Assembly: GCF_027023865.1 (NCBI RefSeq)
Contig: NZ_JALVUC010000014.1
Span: forward strand, 1-64,000
DNA from: Thermococcus sp.
Lineage (GTDB): Archaea > Methanobacteriota_B > Thermococci > Thermococcales > Thermococcaceae
Direction of reading: 5' to 3'
Length of the DNA: 64,000 nt
Numbering within the stretch: position 1 is the first letter of the stretch; each line of letters opens with the position of its first letter. Shown here in pieces: positions 34,425-44,100 of the stretch. The translations under genes were made by a program, and so were the position numbers. Under the pieces are notes generated by a model. That model searched no databases and was not told the DNA's origin. It saw only the letters and a program-made list of their open reading frames with translations.

Positions 34425-35927
34425 ATGGAGCTAAGCTACCAGGAGAAGCTCACGCTCATAAAGCTCGGCGAGGATAAAAAGCTCAAATTTGAAGAACTCG
34501 TTCGAAAGACCGGCCTCGACCAGGTCGCCGTCATGCGCTCTGTTCTTGGACTTCAGGCGAAGGGACTTGCAAAGCTCCACGAAAAGAGCGAGAAGGTTGC
34601 TGTTCTAACGGAAACCGGAAAAAATTACTCGGAGGTAGGTCTTCCTGAGTGGAGAGCTCTTGAGGTTCTTAAGGTGAAAGGAAAGGTTACACTCAACGAC
34701 CTCTCCGGAGTTCTCAGCGAGGACGAGCTTAAGCCGATAGTCGGTCTCCTCAGAAAGGAGGGCTGGGTGAACGTCAGAAAGGAAAACGGTAAGCTTATCC
34801 TTGAGATAACTGAAAAGGGCCTCAAAGCAGAGGAGAGGCCGATAGACAGGGCTTTGAAACTCCTTGCAGAGAGGAAAACCGTCCCGGTTGATGAGATTCA
34901 GAAGCTCGTTCCGGTTAGAGAACTTAAGAGGAGGAAGATAGCCGAGGAGGACACCGTAACCGAGAGGACGGTTGAGATAACCCCCGCCGGTGAGAAGATC
35001 GTCGCTAAGGGCATTGAGCTGAAGGAGCAGGTATCCGTTCTAACCCCAGGACTCATAAAATCCGGTAAGTGGAAGGAAGTCGAGTTCAGGCGCTTCGATA
35101 TTAAAGCCCCCGTGAAGAGGCTTTACCCCGGCAAAAAGCAGCCGTACAGGGCTTTCCTTGACAAGATAAGGAGAAGACTAATCGAGATGGGCTTCATCGA
35201 GATGACATCGGAGAGCATGATTGAGACCCAGTTCTGGAACTTCGATGCACTATTCCAGCCCCAGAACCATCCCGCCCGCGAGTGGACTGACACCTACCAG
35301 CTCAAGTACCCGAAGAGCGGCTACCTACCTGAGGGGGGGCTCGTTGAGAGAGTTAAAGAAACACACGAGCGGGGCCTTGCCGGCTCGCGCGGCTGGGGCT
35401 ACGTTTGGAGCCCTGAGAGAGCAATGCTCTTAATGCCCCGCGCCCATGGAACGGCCCTCGACGCGAGGCAGCTTTCCAGCGAGGTTGAAATTCCCGGGAA
35501 GTACTTCACGATTCAGCGCGTTTTCAGGCCCGACGTTTTAGACAGAACACACCTCATAGAGTTCAACCAGATAGACGGCTTCATCGTTGGGGAGGATTTA
35601 ACCTTCAGACACCTCTTAGGAATCCTCAAGCGCTTTGCGGTGGAGATAGCTGGGGCGAAAAAAGTCAAGTTCCTGCCCGATTACTATCCGTTCACAGAGC
35701 CGAGCGTTCAGATGAGCGCCTACCACCCGGAGCTTGGCTGGGTTGAGTTCGGTGGGGCTGGAATATTCCGCGAGGAGATGACCAAAGCTCTCGGAATCGA
35801 TGCGCCGGTAATAGCGTGGGGAATAGGAATCGACAGACTAGCGATGTTCAAGCTCGGAATAGATGACATCCGCTACCTCTTCAGCTACGATTTGAGGTGG
35901 CTGAGGGAAGCGAGGCTGGTCTGGTGA
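34425..35927 (+). CDS. pheS: phenylalanyl-tRNA synthetase alpha subunit
   Basis: A 500-residue archaeal PheS. The N-terminal ~200 residues are winged-helix-like tRNA-binding domains ([22 protein letters not shown]); the class II catalytic core includes [22 protein letters not shown] (motif 2 region), [21 protein letters not shown] and [15 protein letters not shown]. It charges tRNA(Phe) as an alpha2beta2 enzyme with PheT. The ATG follows GGGAGGTGGCATC. pheT starts ten bases downstream, so the subunits are made from one mRNA. Confidence 0.95.
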   Translation: MELSYQEKLTLIKLGEDKKLKFEELVRKTGLDQVAVMRSVLGLQAKGLAKLHEKSEKVAVLTETGKNYSEVGLPEWRALEVLKVKGKVTLNDLSGVLSEDELKPIVGLLRKEGWVNVRKENGKLILEITEKGLKAEERPIDRALKLLAERKTVPVDEIQKLVPVRELKRRKIAEEDTVTERTVEITPAGEKIVAKGIELKEQVSVLTPGLIKSGKWKEVEFRRFDIKAPVKRLYPGKKQPYRAFLDKIRRRLIEMGFIEMTSESMIETQFWNFDALFQPQNHPAREWTDTYQLKYPKSGYLPEGGLVERVKETHERGLAGSRGWGYVWSPERAMLLMPRAHGTALDARQLSSEVEIPGKYFTIQRVFRPDVLDRTHLIEFNQIDGFIVGEDLTFRHLLGILKRFAVEIAGAKKVKFLPDYYPFTEPSVQMSAYHPELGWVEFGGAGIFREEMTKALGIDAPVIAWGIGIDRLAMFKLGIDDIRYLFSYDLRWLREARLVW

Positions 35928-35936
35928 GGTGATACC

Positions 35937-37655
35937 ATGCCAAAGTTCGACGTTTCAAAGTCCGACCTTGAGAGGCTCATCGGGAAGAGCTTCACCGTCG
36001 AGGAGTGGGAGGACCTCTTCTTATACGCCAAGTGCGAAATGGACGACTCCTGGGAGGAGAACGGTGAAATCTACTTCAAGGCAGACTCCAAGGATACCAA
36101 CAGGCCCGACCTCTGGAGTGCCGAGGGGATAGCGAGGCAGATCAAGTGGGCACTCGGCATGGAGAGGGGCCTGCCGAAGTATGAAGTGGAGAAGAGTGAT
36201 GTGATAGTTTACGTCGATGAAAAGCTGAAGAACATCCGTCCCTACGGTGTCTACGCAATCGTTGAAGGTCTCCACCTCGACGAGGAGGCCCTCAAGCAGA
36301 TGATAAACCTCCAGGAGAAGGTTGCCCTAACCTTCGGTAGAAGGAGAAGGGAGGTGGCGATAGGCATCTTCGACTTCGACAAGGTGAAGTCCCCGATCTA
36401 CTACCGTGCCGCCGAGAAAACCGAGAAGTTCATTCCGCTAGGCTTTAATGAGGAGCTAACGCTTAGGGAGATACTTGAGAAGCACGAGAAAGGGAAAGAA
36501 TACGGGCATCTGATTAAGGACAAACCATACTACCCGCTCCTCATTGATTCCGAAGGAAAAGTTCTCTCGATGCCGCCTATCATCAACTCCGAGATAACCG
36601 GGAGGGTGACGACCGGGACGAGGAACGTCTTCGTGGATGTCACCGGCTGGGATCTGAGGAAGATTATGCTCGCCCTCAACGTCGTCGTTACCGCCCTGGC
36701 GGAGCGCGGCGGCAGGATAAAGAGCGTTAAAGTCGTTTATCCTGACTTCGAGGTTGAAGCGCCAGACCTGACACCAAAGAGCTTCGAGGTCGAGCTGGAC
36801 TACATAAGAAAGCTGGCCGGCCTTGAGCTGAGCAACGAAGAGATCAAAGACCTCCTCGAGGAGATGATGTACGAAGTTAATCTTGGGGACGGTAAGGCAA
36901 AGCTCCTCTATCCGGCATTCCGCGACGACATAATGCACGCCCGCGACGTCCTTGAGGATGTTCTCATAGCTTACGGTTACAACGAGATTGAGCCGGAGGA
37001 GCCGGAGTTGGCGGTCCAGGGCAGGGGTGACAAGTTCGTCGAGTTCGAGGACGCGGTCAGGGAGCTGATGGTCGGCTACGGCCTCCAGGAGGTCATGACC
37101 TTCAACCTCACCAACAGGGAGGCGCAGTACTCAAAGATGAACCTTCCCTGCGGAGAGGGGGAGTGCAGCGACTACTTCAACCACCCACCGGGGGAGCTGG
37201 TTGAGATAGAGAACCCGATAAGTCCCAAGTGGTCCGCCCTTAGGGCCTGGCTCATACCGAGCCTGCTTGACTTCCTGAGCCAGAACACCCACGAGGAGTA
37301 CCCCCAGAGGCTCTTCGAGGTCGGAAAGGCGACGCTGATCGACGAGAGCAGGGAGACGAAGACGGTAAGCGAGAGCAAGCTGGCGGTAGCCCTGGCCCAC
37401 CCGCGCGTGACATTCACCGAGGCAAAGGAGATACTAGATTCAGTCATACACCACCTGGGCTTCTCCTACAGGCTGGAAGAGGTCGAGCACCCGAGTTTCA
37501 CCCCGGGAAGGGCCGGGAAAATAGTGGTTGATGGGAAGGCAATAGGTCTCATAGGGGAAATCCACCCGGCCGTGCTTGAGAACTGGGGCCTTGAGATGCC
37601 CGTTGCTGTCTTTGAGCTTTTCCTGGCTCCCTTCTACAGCGAGCCGTATCTCTGA
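35937..37655 (+). CDS. pheT: phenylalanyl-tRNA synthetase beta subunit
   Basis: A 572-residue archaeal-type PheT, shorter than the bacterial form because it lacks the N-terminal EMAP and C-terminal anticodon-like domains. It has the B3/4 editing domain (about 80-270) with DKPYYPLLIDSEG and MPPIINSEITGRVTTGTRNVF, a B5 domain, and a catalytic-like core (YGYNEIEPEEPELAVQGRG). The start ATG follows GAGGTGATACC. Its last 22 bases overlap a possible small gene on the other strand. Confidence 0.95.
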   Translation: MPKFDVSKSDLERLIGKSFTVEEWEDLFLYAKCEMDDSWEENGEIYFKADSKDTNRPDLWSAEGIARQIKWALGMERGLPKYEVEKSDVIVYVDEKLKNIRPYGVYAIVEGLHLDEEALKQMINLQEKVALTFGRRRREVAIGIFDFDKVKSPIYYRAAEKTEKFIPLGFNEELTLREILEKHEKGKEYGHLIKDKPYYPLLIDSEGKVLSMPPIINSEITGRVTTGTRNVFVDVTGWDLRKIMLALNVVVTALAERGGRIKSVKVVYPDFEVEAPDLTPKSFEVELDYIRKLAGLELSNEEIKDLLEEMMYEVNLGDGKAKLLYPAFRDDIMHARDVLEDVLIAYGYNEIEPEEPELAVQGRGDKFVEFEDAVRELMVGYGLQEVMTFNLTNREAQYSKMNLPCGEGECSDYFNHPPGELVEIENPISPKWSALRAWLIPSLLDFLSQNTHEEYPQRLFEVGKATLIDESRETKTVSESKLAVALAHPRVTFTEAKEILDSVIHHLGFSYRLEEVEHPSFTPGRAGKIVVDGKAIGLIGEIHPAVLENWGLEMPVAVFELFLAPFYSEPYL

Positions 37656-37747
37656 GTCGCTCCCTTTTCTCTCTTCTCCATCAGGACGAGCATTATCTCA
37701 AAGTTCGTCACGTTTGAGATCACCTCTTCATCAAACACTCCCTCCAT
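37634..37747 (-). CDS. possible 37-residue protein or truncated gene start
   Basis: An ATG with an excellent ribosome site (GGGGGTGATAAC) opens a frame of 37 codons, MEGVFDEEVISNVTNFEIMLV and a basic tail, ending inside the 3' end of pheT. A TATA-like GATAAAC, itself inside the inverted repeat AGCTG/CAGCT (37776-37790), lies about 36 bases upstream. No family is recognised. It could be a true small protein, or the start of a longer gene that was lost when the pheT end came to lie here. Low certainty. Confidence 0.35.
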   Translation of the reverse strand: MEGVFDEEVISNVTNFEIMLVLMEKREKGATQRYGSL

Positions 37748-37897
37748 GTTATCACCCCCAACGAAAGCTCTCTTCAGCTGTTTATCAGCTTTGCCCCTTC
37801 CTTTTGGGATTTTGTCCAAAGATAAACTTGCTCTTTGTAAAAAAATTCGTCCATCCGTCGGGGAAAAGCACTTATACCCCGTCGAGAACCATCGGCC

Positions 37898-38701
37898 ATG
37901 AAGCTCGCTCTAAGAGTAGCCTACGATGGAACCGCATTCTACGGCTTCCAGAGACAGCCTGACGTAAGGACTGTTGAGGGTGAACTGCTGGAGGTTCTCA
38001 CCAAGCTGGGTATCATCGAAGACGCGGAAAGTTCGGGCTTTAAAGGTGCCTCACGGACAGACAAAGGCGTTTCGGCCCTCTTCAACGTCGTCTCTTTCAT
38101 CCCCAGAGAGAGGCCCGGCCTTGCCCGCCCCGAAGTTCTCAACCATCACCTGCGTGACATATGGGTTCTCGGGGTTGCAAAGGTTCCGGATGATTTTCAC
38201 CCGCGCTTCTGGGCAAAGTCGAAGATCTACCGGTACTACCTCGTGGACGAGGGCTTTGACAGCGGGAGGATGGAGGAATGCGCACGGCTCTTCGTGGGGG
38301 AGCACAACTTCTCGGCCTTTGCGAGGCTCGAACCAGAGAAGAACCCCGTCAGAAGGGTAAAGCGGTTTGAGATTGAGGAAAGACGGGGTTATTACATTAT
38401 CGAAATCGAGGGGAAGGGCTTCCTCTGGGAGATGGCGCGCAGAATGGTGAACGCGATGAGGTTCTGCGGGCTCGGCCTTATGGAATCCACTGAAATCGAG
38501 GGAATGCTCAAGGGGCAATACACTAAAAAAGTCCCGCCAGCTCCACCGGAGGGCCTTGTACTGTGGCGCATTGATTATCCAGAGGTGTCCTTCAAAACCG
38601 ACGAGAGAGGCCTTCAGAAAGCCAAACGTGATATCTTTGGGAGCTACTCAAGAGCGCTTACGAGGGCGGCCCTTTTTGGGGACGTTCTCCTCGAGCTTTA
38701 A
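37898..38701 (+). CDS. truA: tRNA pseudouridine synthase A
   Basis: A 267-residue TruA-family enzyme that isomerises uridines 38-40 in the anticodon arm of tRNA. The catalytic aspartate lies in GASRTDKGVSALFNVV (about 49-64); the N-terminal LRVAYDGTAFYGFQRQP and the later GKGFLWEMARRMVNAM are typical. A TATA-like CTTATACC lies about 27 bases before the ATG, and no ribosome site is present, suggesting a leaderless mRNA. The last 54 bases are shared, on opposite strands, with the helicase gene. Confidence 0.92.
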   Translation: MKLALRVAYDGTAFYGFQRQPDVRTVEGELLEVLTKLGIIEDAESSGFKGASRTDKGVSALFNVVSFIPRERPGLARPEVLNHHLRDIWVLGVAKVPDDFHPRFWAKSKIYRYYLVDEGFDSGRMEECARLFVGEHNFSAFARLEPEKNPVRRVKRFEIEERRGYYIIEIEGKGFLWEMARRMVNAMRFCGLGLMESTEIEGMLKGQYTKKVPPAPPEGLVLWRIDYPEVSFKTDERGLQKAKRDIFGSYSRALTRAALFGDVLLEL

Positions 38702-40048
38702 TTGCATTTCCCTGTCATAGTATTTTCCGTAGTACTGCTTGAGCGCCTTCTGTCGCTCGATGAAGTGGGTGAAGAGAAGGGGATCGTCGTCCTGGACGTC
38801 AACTATAACCGCCTTCATACCCCTTTTTGGTCTCAAAGCACGGCCTATGGTCTGTATCGTCATTATATCGCTCTTGCCGCCGCCCGCGAGGATTATCGCC
38901 GAAATCTCGGGTATGTCAACACCTTCCTTAAGGAGTGTAGAGATTAGAACCGGTATCTCACCGTTTTTGAAGGCCTCCAGTATCTCCCATCTGTCTAAAC
39001 TCTGGGAGCTGAGAAACTCGGCCTTTATCCCCTTTTCTTCGAGCATCTTCTTCAGAATTTTGCCGTGCTCTATGCGTTTGACATCGATTAGGACGCGGTG
39101 GCCCTTTCCCGCGAGTTCAACTGCTTTCTCAACCACGACCTTGTTTCTCTCCTCGTTGTTCATCACGAGATCCTCGTAAAGCTCTTTGTATCGCTCGCTG
39201 AAGGAGAGCATCATGGACTCGTATGTTATAACCTCGAAGCGCGGCTTCGCGAGGAATTTCTCCCTAATCAGATCCTCAGCTTTAACCTCAAATATCGTCG
39301 GGCCAACGACTGCCTCAATCTTTATCTCCTCTCCACGAACCCTTCTCCACGGTGTGGCGGAGAGACCAAAGCGATAGACCTGTGGGAGGGAAAGACCGAG
39401 CTGATAAAACTTATCTGCGGCAGAAGTCCTGTGGCACTCGTCAAACATCAGAACCGCGTAATCGTTCTGGAGCTTGTCAGCACCCCTTGAGAGAAGCGTC
39501 TGTATCATTGCCACCGTTACTTCTCCTTCATCCCAGCGGTTGTCTCCTACTATACCAGGCTCAACACCGAGGACATCGCGAACCTTGTCCGCCCATTGGT
39601 AGAGGAGTTCCTTGGTGTGGACGACGATGAGCGTCGAGAGGCCTATCTCGTGGATTATCCTCAGTCCAACAACCGTCTTGCCACTGCCAACGGGGAGCGC
39701 AAGGACACCCATCTTTTCTTTCAATGCCTTCTTAACCGCGCGCTCCTGGTACCTGCGCATAACGTAACCTTCGTTCCACTTGGAGTTAAGTCCTACCCCT
39801 CTAACCTGGCGTTTGTCCTTCACGCGGACGCGGTAGCCCTTACCCTTGAGGAACTTCTTAACCCTCGGGAGAAGCCCGACCGGGAAGGTCTTCTCGTAGG
39901 GGTCGTAAAGGCTCTCGGGTTTGTCCCACTTCCCGAAGTCCCGGCGGTAGCTCAGCAGTTCGTATATCTTGAAATAAAGCTGGGGATCGGCTTTCTCAAT
40001 CCTCACCAGTGCCGAACCGTCTGGAATCCTAAGGACAACCATGGGCAT
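38648..40048 (-). CDS. superfamily 2 DNA helicase, XPB-like
   Basis: A ~466-residue DEAD/DEAH-box helicase (COG1061). N-terminal ~90 residues form a damage-recognition-like domain, then come GVLALPVGSGKTVVGLR (motif I), VLMFDECHRTSA (motif II, DECH), FGLSATPWR (motif III), and the second RecA domain with LISTLLKEGVDIPEISA and QTIGRALRPKRGMKA (motifs V, VI). This matches archaeal XPB-like helicases of repair and transcription. Bax1, the usual nuclease partner in crenarchaea, is not next to it. The start is one of the ATGs at 40048 or 40042; transcription probably begins within a few bases. Confidence 0.85.
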   Translation of the reverse strand: MPMVVLRIPDGSALVRIEKADPQLYFKIYELLSYRRDFGKWDKPESLYDPYEKTFPVGLLPRVKKFLKGKGYRVRVKDKRQVRGVGLNSKWNEGYVMRRYQERAVKKALKEKMGVLALPVGSGKTVVGLRIIHEIGLSTLIVVHTKELLYQWADKVRDVLGVEPGIVGDNRWDEGEVTVAMIQTLLSRGADKLQNDYAVLMFDECHRTSAADKFYQLGLSLPQVYRFGLSATPWRRVRGEEIKIEAVVGPTIFEVKAEDLIREKFLAKPRFEVITYESMMLSFSERYKELYEDLVMNNEERNKVVVEKAVELAGKGHRVLIDVKRIEHGKILKKMLEEKGIKAEFLSSQSLDRWEILEAFKNGEIPVLISTLLKEGVDIPEISAIILAGGGKSDIMTIQTIGRALRPKRGMKAVIVDVQDDDPLLFTHFIERQKALKQYYGKYYDREMQLKLEENVPKKGRPRKRS

Positions 40049-40069
40049 GGCCAATCGCTGGGGGTTTGG

Positions 40070-40091
40070 AAAAAGGCTTTATAGGCCTTTT
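40070..40091. promoter_or_regulatory. palindromic bidirectional promoter of helicase and ubiD-like genes
   Basis: Arms AAAAGGC (40071-40077) and GCCTTTT (40085-40091) flank a TTTATAG centre. On the plus strand this gives a TATA centred about 31 bases before the ATG at 40113; on the minus strand CCTATAAAG lies about 33 bases before the helicase ATG. One element appears to serve both divergent genes. Confidence 0.6.
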
Positions 40092-40112
40092 GGAACATCA
40101 ACTTAAGGTGAT

Positions 40113-41381
40113 ATGATGCTGAGGGAGATACTGGAGCGCTTTGACGACACCGTTGTGATTGAAAAGCCGGTGAGTAAGGAGCTTGAGGTCACCCGTTACC
40201 TCCTCAGATACCATGACAGGCCCGTCCTATTCGAGGACGTGGATGGCTGGAGCGTTGCCGGCAACATCTGGAGCACCCGTGAGAGAATAGCGGGCTACCT
40301 CAACCTCTCCGTTATGGAGTTGATGCCCTTCATAGCCGACACTATGGGGAACCCCTCTCCATGCAAAACGGTTGGTGATGCCCCGTTCCTCCAGAACTCG
40401 ACGGAGGATTTCTCCCTTTTGGAGCTTCCGGTTCCCAAGTACTATCCTAGGGACGGCGGCCAGTACTTCACCTCGGCGATGGTCGTAGCGAAGGACGAGA
40501 ACGGCTTCGTTAACGCCTCCTTCCATAGGATAATGGTGCGTGACGAGAAGGCTGCCTCAATAAGGCTCGTCCCGAGGCACCTCTACTCAATGTGGAAGGA
40601 CAAAGCCGAGCACGGGGAAGAGCTTGACGTTAGGATCATCGTCGGAAACCCCGTTCATCTACTCTTAGCTGGAGCGACGAGCACCGTCTACGGGATCAGC
40701 GAGCTTGAAATAGCCAGCAGGATGAGTGAGAGGGCCTTTGGAAGGCCCCTTGAGGTGGTAGACCTCCATGGTATCCCTGTCCCGGTTCAGACAGAGTTCG
40801 TCTTCGAGGCTGGGCTAATGCCGGAGCTAGTTGACGAGGGGCCGTTCGTGGATATAACCGGCACCTACGACTACGTGAGAAAGCAGCCGCTGGTCGTCTT
40901 TGAGAGGATGTACCACGTCGATGAACCGGTTTTCCATGCCCTTCTTCCCGGCGGCTACGAGCACTTCATGCTAATGGGCCTTCCGAAAGAGCCGCAGATA
41001 TACGCGAGCGTGAAGCGTGTCGTGCCAAAGGTCCACGGCGTTCGCTTAACGGAAGGCGGGGCGATGTGGCTTCACGCCGTAGTTTCAATAACCAAACAGC
41101 ACGAGGGAGATGGTAAAAACGCGATTTTGGCGGCCTTCGCCGGCCATCCAAGCCTCAAGCACGTCGTTGTTGTTGACGAGGACATCAACATCTACGACGA
41201 CCGTGATGTGGAGTGGGCAATAGCCACGCGCTTTCAGGCTGATAAGGACTTAGTGGTGGTTCCGAACGCGAGGGGAAGCTCCCTCGACCCCTCTGCAACC
41301 AAGAGCTTAACCGCCAAGTGGGGCATCGACGCGACCAAACCGCTCGACAGAAGGGAGGAGTTTGAGAGGGCCGAGGTTTAG
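40113..41381 (+). CDS. UbiD-family decarboxylase, candidate anhydromevalonate phosphate decarboxylase
   Basis: A 422-residue UbiD-like enzyme expected to use prenylated FMN. Features include the N-terminal [29 protein letters not shown] and the [21 protein letters not shown] region with later [12 protein letters not shown]. Archaeal homologues of this length act as trans-anhydromevalonate 5-phosphate decarboxylase in the archaeal mevalonate pathway. The presence of hmgA in the same window agrees with that, but the two are not in one operon. The prenyl-FMN maker UbiX is not in the window. Two ATGs start the frame (40113, 40116). Confidence 0.78.
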   Translation: MMLREILERFDDTVVIEKPVSKELEVTRYLLRYHDRPVLFEDVDGWSVAGNIWSTRERIAGYLNLSVMELMPFIADTMGNPSPCKTVGDAPFLQNSTEDFSLLELPVPKYYPRDGGQYFTSAMVVAKDENGFVNASFHRIMVRDEKAASIRLVPRHLYSMWKDKAEHGEELDVRIIVGNPVHLLLAGATSTVYGISELEIASRMSERAFGRPLEVVDLHGIPVPVQTEFVFEAGLMPELVDEGPFVDITGTYDYVRKQPLVVFERMYHVDEPVFHALLPGGYEHFMLMGLPKEPQIYASVKRVVPKVHGVRLTEGGAMWLHAVVSITKQHEGDGKNAILAAFAGHPSLKHVVVVDEDINIYDDRDVEWAIATRFQADKDLVVVPNARGSSLDPSATKSLTAKWGIDATKPLDRREEFERAEV

Positions 41382-42304
41382 CCCTCCTCCTTCACTAAGC
41401 TCAAGAAGACCTCCTCAAGGCTAGGTACGCGAACCATGAGCTGGAGTATCTTAGCCCCCTGCCTCCAAACGAGGTCGTTCACGTCTTCCCTTATGTCGCT
41501 GGGCGCTTTTATCCCGTACTTCGTCGGCGAAACCCGTTCGACCTCCCAGTCAACGCCCTCAAAGCTCACCGGCTTCGTCGTCTCAAGGAGTATGAGATAG
41601 CCGGCTTTCCTCAGGAAGTTCTCTCTGATGTCGTTTATGTTCCCTTCGACGCGGAGTTTGCCCCTAACGATGACGCCGACCGTGTCACAGACTTCTTCGA
41701 CATGGGCCAAGATATGACTTGAGAAGAAGACCGTCTTTCCGGCCTTTCTCTGCTCTTTTATGATCTCCTTGAATTCAGCGATGCCCTTGGGATCCAAACC
41801 ACTCATCGGCTCGTCCAGAATGAGGAGTTCTGGGTCATTTATCAAAGCTTGAGCGAGCAGGAGCCTCTGCCTCATGCCCTTCGAAAACTTGCCTGCCTTC
41901 TTGTCCTTCACCTCCCAGAGGTTCACGGTCTCTAGGAGTTCCCTTATCCTCTCCTTCCTCTCCGTCCGTGGAATATCAAAGGAGTCCGCCAAGATCTCGA
42001 GGGTCTGGTACGGCGTCAGGAAGTCCCAGAGGGTTGCGTGCTCCGGCATGTAGCCAATTCTGGATTTCGCCTCTAGGAGCGCCCCCTTGTTGAACTTGCC
42101 GTTATGGAAGACCTCCCTTCCGAGGAGACTTATCCTCCCGGAGTTGGGATATACCAATCCAAGGGTGCTCAATAGGGTCGTGCTTTTCCCAGCCCCGTTT
42201 GGTCCGAGGAAGCCGTAGATCTGCCCCTCCTTCACCTCGAGGCTCAACCCGTCGAGGGCGCGGACGTCACCGTAGACCTTGACCAAATCTTCTACCACGA
42301 GCAT
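41378..42304 (-). CDS. ABC transporter ATP-binding protein (ABC-2 type)
   Basis: A 308-residue ATPase with [14 protein letters not shown] (Walker A, about 34-47), [15 protein letters not shown] (signature) and [15 protein letters not shown] (Walker B). The C-terminal domain ends with [18 protein letters not shown], usual for Nat/Ccm-type exporters. It works with the permease encoded immediately upstream, whose stop overlaps GTG and ATG codons here; the ATG at 42304 after GAGGTGATGGCG is best spaced. Convergent with the UbiD-like gene with a four-base overlap. Confidence 0.9.
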   Translation of the reverse strand: MLVVEDLVKVYGDVRALDGLSLEVKEGQIYGFLGPNGAGKSTTLLSTLGLVYPNSGRISLLGREVFHNGKFNKGALLEAKSRIGYMPEHATLWDFLTPYQTLEILADSFDIPRTERKERIRELLETVNLWEVKDKKAGKFSKGMRQRLLLAQALINDPELLILDEPMSGLDPKGIAEFKEIIKEQRKAGKTVFFSSHILAHVEEVCDTVGVIVRGKLRVEGNINDIRENFLRKAGYLILLETTKPVSFEGVDWEVERVSPTKYGIKAPSDIREDVNDLVWRQGAKILQLMVRVPSLEEVFLSLVKEEG

Positions 42305-42309
42305 CGCCA

Positions 42310-43215
42310 TCACCTCAAATCCATCCTGACAAAGCGGACGACTGCCACTGCAAGGTACGCTAGCGACATGATGATGAGGAGCAGGAAGTTAATCCAACGC
42401 TCCTTTATCGCGTAGCCAACTCCCCGGTATATAGGGAGGTTTGTTGCATAGGTCTTCGTGCCTTGCGGCGTATTCACGGTCTTCTGAACAACCTTGTAGT
42501 CCGAGACGTAGGAGGTTATGACCTCGGCCTGGGCAGTCGGGGAGTAGAACAGGTATTTGGTGTAGTAGTCCGCCTTCATGTCGCGTAGCCCCTGGTCTGA
42601 GATGCCCCCCGGAGCGTGGGTGTACACCTCATACTGGACGAAGATGGGGAGGACGAGATAGATGATGAAGAACACAACAAGGGCAACGCCAAGGGCCGAA
42701 CCCGAGGACTTTAGGAACGTCGAGAGGACGTAGCCGAGGGCAAGGAACTCGACCATCACCATGAAGAGCACGATGTTCAGAAGGAAGACGTCACCAAACA
42801 CCTTTCCCGTCAGGCTAACACCCACGTATGCCAGTCCGGCCAGGGCAACGAGGACCGCCAGTAGGACCGCGGCAAAGAACACGACACCTTGGCCCGAAAA
42901 CTTTCCGAGGATGTAGCTCAGCCTGCTTATCTTCTTGCTCAGGACGACGCGTATGGTTCCCTCTTCTATCCCCTTGTTGACCGCGGTGGCACCCATAACG
43001 ATGGCCACTATCCCAAGGAAGAACATGGACATTCCCGTGATGAACTGTATCATTAACGACATTGCCGCTTCGCCGCTCATTTCGCCGCCGCCCTTCATTC
43101 CCTGCTTGAGAACGTAAACGACCGGCATGTAGAACAGGAGCATGATGAGGAGCACTGCCCAGAGCTTTTTGGTGTGCATCCCCTTCTTAAGCTCGAGTTT
43201 AAACCCCCACCACAC
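42310..43215 (-). CDS. ABC-2 type transporter permease
   Basis: A ~301-residue membrane protein with six hydrophobic helices and a large extracytoplasmic loop between the first two (and another rich in Tyr and Gly near IYRGVGYAIKERW). The first helix pair carries NKGIEEGTIRVVLSKKISR, the coupling helix signature of ABC-2 permeases. It forms an exporter with the ATPase downstream. The GTG at 43215 after GGAGGTGTTAAAT is chosen over the GTG at 43224. The substrate is unknown. Confidence 0.85.
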   Translation of the reverse strand: MWWGFKLELKKGMHTKKLWAVLLIMLLFYMPVVYVLKQGMKGGGEMSGEAAMSLMIQFITGMSMFFLGIVAIVMGATAVNKGIEEGTIRVVLSKKISRLSYILGKFSGQGVVFFAAVLLAVLVALAGLAYVGVSLTGKVFGDVFLLNIVLFMVMVEFLALGYVLSTFLKSSGSALGVALVVFFIIYLVLPIFVQYEVYTHAPGGISDQGLRDMKADYYTKYLFYSPTAQAEVITSYVSDYKVVQKTVNTPQGTKTYATNLPIYRGVGYAIKERWINFLLLIIMSLAYLAVAVVRFVRMDLR

Positions 43216-43308
43216 ATTTAACACCTCCGTATTGGTCTGGCCGAAACTCTGAAGAAGAGTATAAAATGTTTTTCTTTATGATGGTTAAAAACCAAAGGTT
43301 GTGAAACC

Positions 43309-44100
43309 TCAGAGGGCCGCCAGTTTAAGAACTAGGGGCGCTTTATCGCATCTTTTGCGCAGGCGCCGTATGATCTCCCCCTTTCCGCCGAGGACGGGCC
43401 AGAGAATTGAATCTATATGAAGCGGCGGGATTCCGGTTTCAACGGCGATTCTGCTCCAGAAGCTCACGGGAGGTTCATTCGTGAAGCGCTTTGTGTAGGC
43501 GTTTATCCTCACGTCGTCCGGGATTTCGATAGACATTGGGTAGGGCACGAATTCGCCGAAGGCGAGCCTGCCTGCGTAGCCGAACATCTTGACGGCAAAG
43601 ACTATGGTCTTGGCGTTCCTCTTTGAACCGAGAACCCTGGAAAGTTCATTTCTCAGTCCCTCCATCCCGTTGAAGTAGTAGCCCTTCAGCGCCCTTAGGT
43701 CAAGCTCGCTGAGGAACGGCTGAAGCCTCTCAAGCCGTTTGAGCTTTCCTGGAACGAGGCGCCTGTTAGTTTGTGAAGCGGGGAGAAAACTGGCATATGC
43801 CTCAATGATGCTTCCTTCGGGGGGATTGACCGAAAAATAGCGCGAGAACTCCCACCACCAGTCTTCTCCTTTCCCGCTCAGCTGATAGCTCACTATAGAG
43901 TTGGCCAGCACGAGCTTGATGAAGAGTTCGTCGTCGTTGAGGTTGCTGTGGAGGTTTCTGAGGGCGTCGAACTGGAGATCAACGCGCTCCTCTATAGTCC
44001 GGGCACAGTATATGCCCAGTTCTCGCAGGTGGCCTACGAGCACTTCAACCTTCTCCGCGTTCTCCTTGTATTTGACCTTGATGAAACGGTCGAGGGTCAT
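43309..44100 (-). CDS. archaeal 8-oxoguanine DNA glycosylase/lyase (AGOG)
   Basis: A 263-residue helix-hairpin-helix DNA repair enzyme of the AGOG family, which excises 8-oxoguanine and cuts the abasic strand. SYQLSGKGEDWWWEFSRYF holds the base-recognition and tryptophan-rich pocket; AKTIVFAVKMFGY carries the catalytic lysine and PPLHIDSILWP the catalytic aspartate. Family length matches. It starts with an ATGA overlap with the pterin gene downstream in the operon order, so the two are on one mRNA; the pairing looks incidental in function. Confidence 0.9.
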   Translation of the reverse strand: MTLDRFIKVKYKENAEKVEVLVGHLRELGIYCARTIEERVDLQFDALRNLHSNLNDDELFIKLVLANSIVSYQLSGKGEDWWWEFSRYFSVNPPEGSIIEAYASFLPASQTNRRLVPGKLKRLERLQPFLSELDLRALKGYYFNGMEGLRNELSRVLGSKRNAKTIVFAVKMFGYAGRLAFGEFVPYPMSIEIPDDVRINAYTKRFTNEPPVSFWSRIAVETGIPPLHIDSILWPVLGGKGEIIRRLRKRCDKAPLVLKLAAL

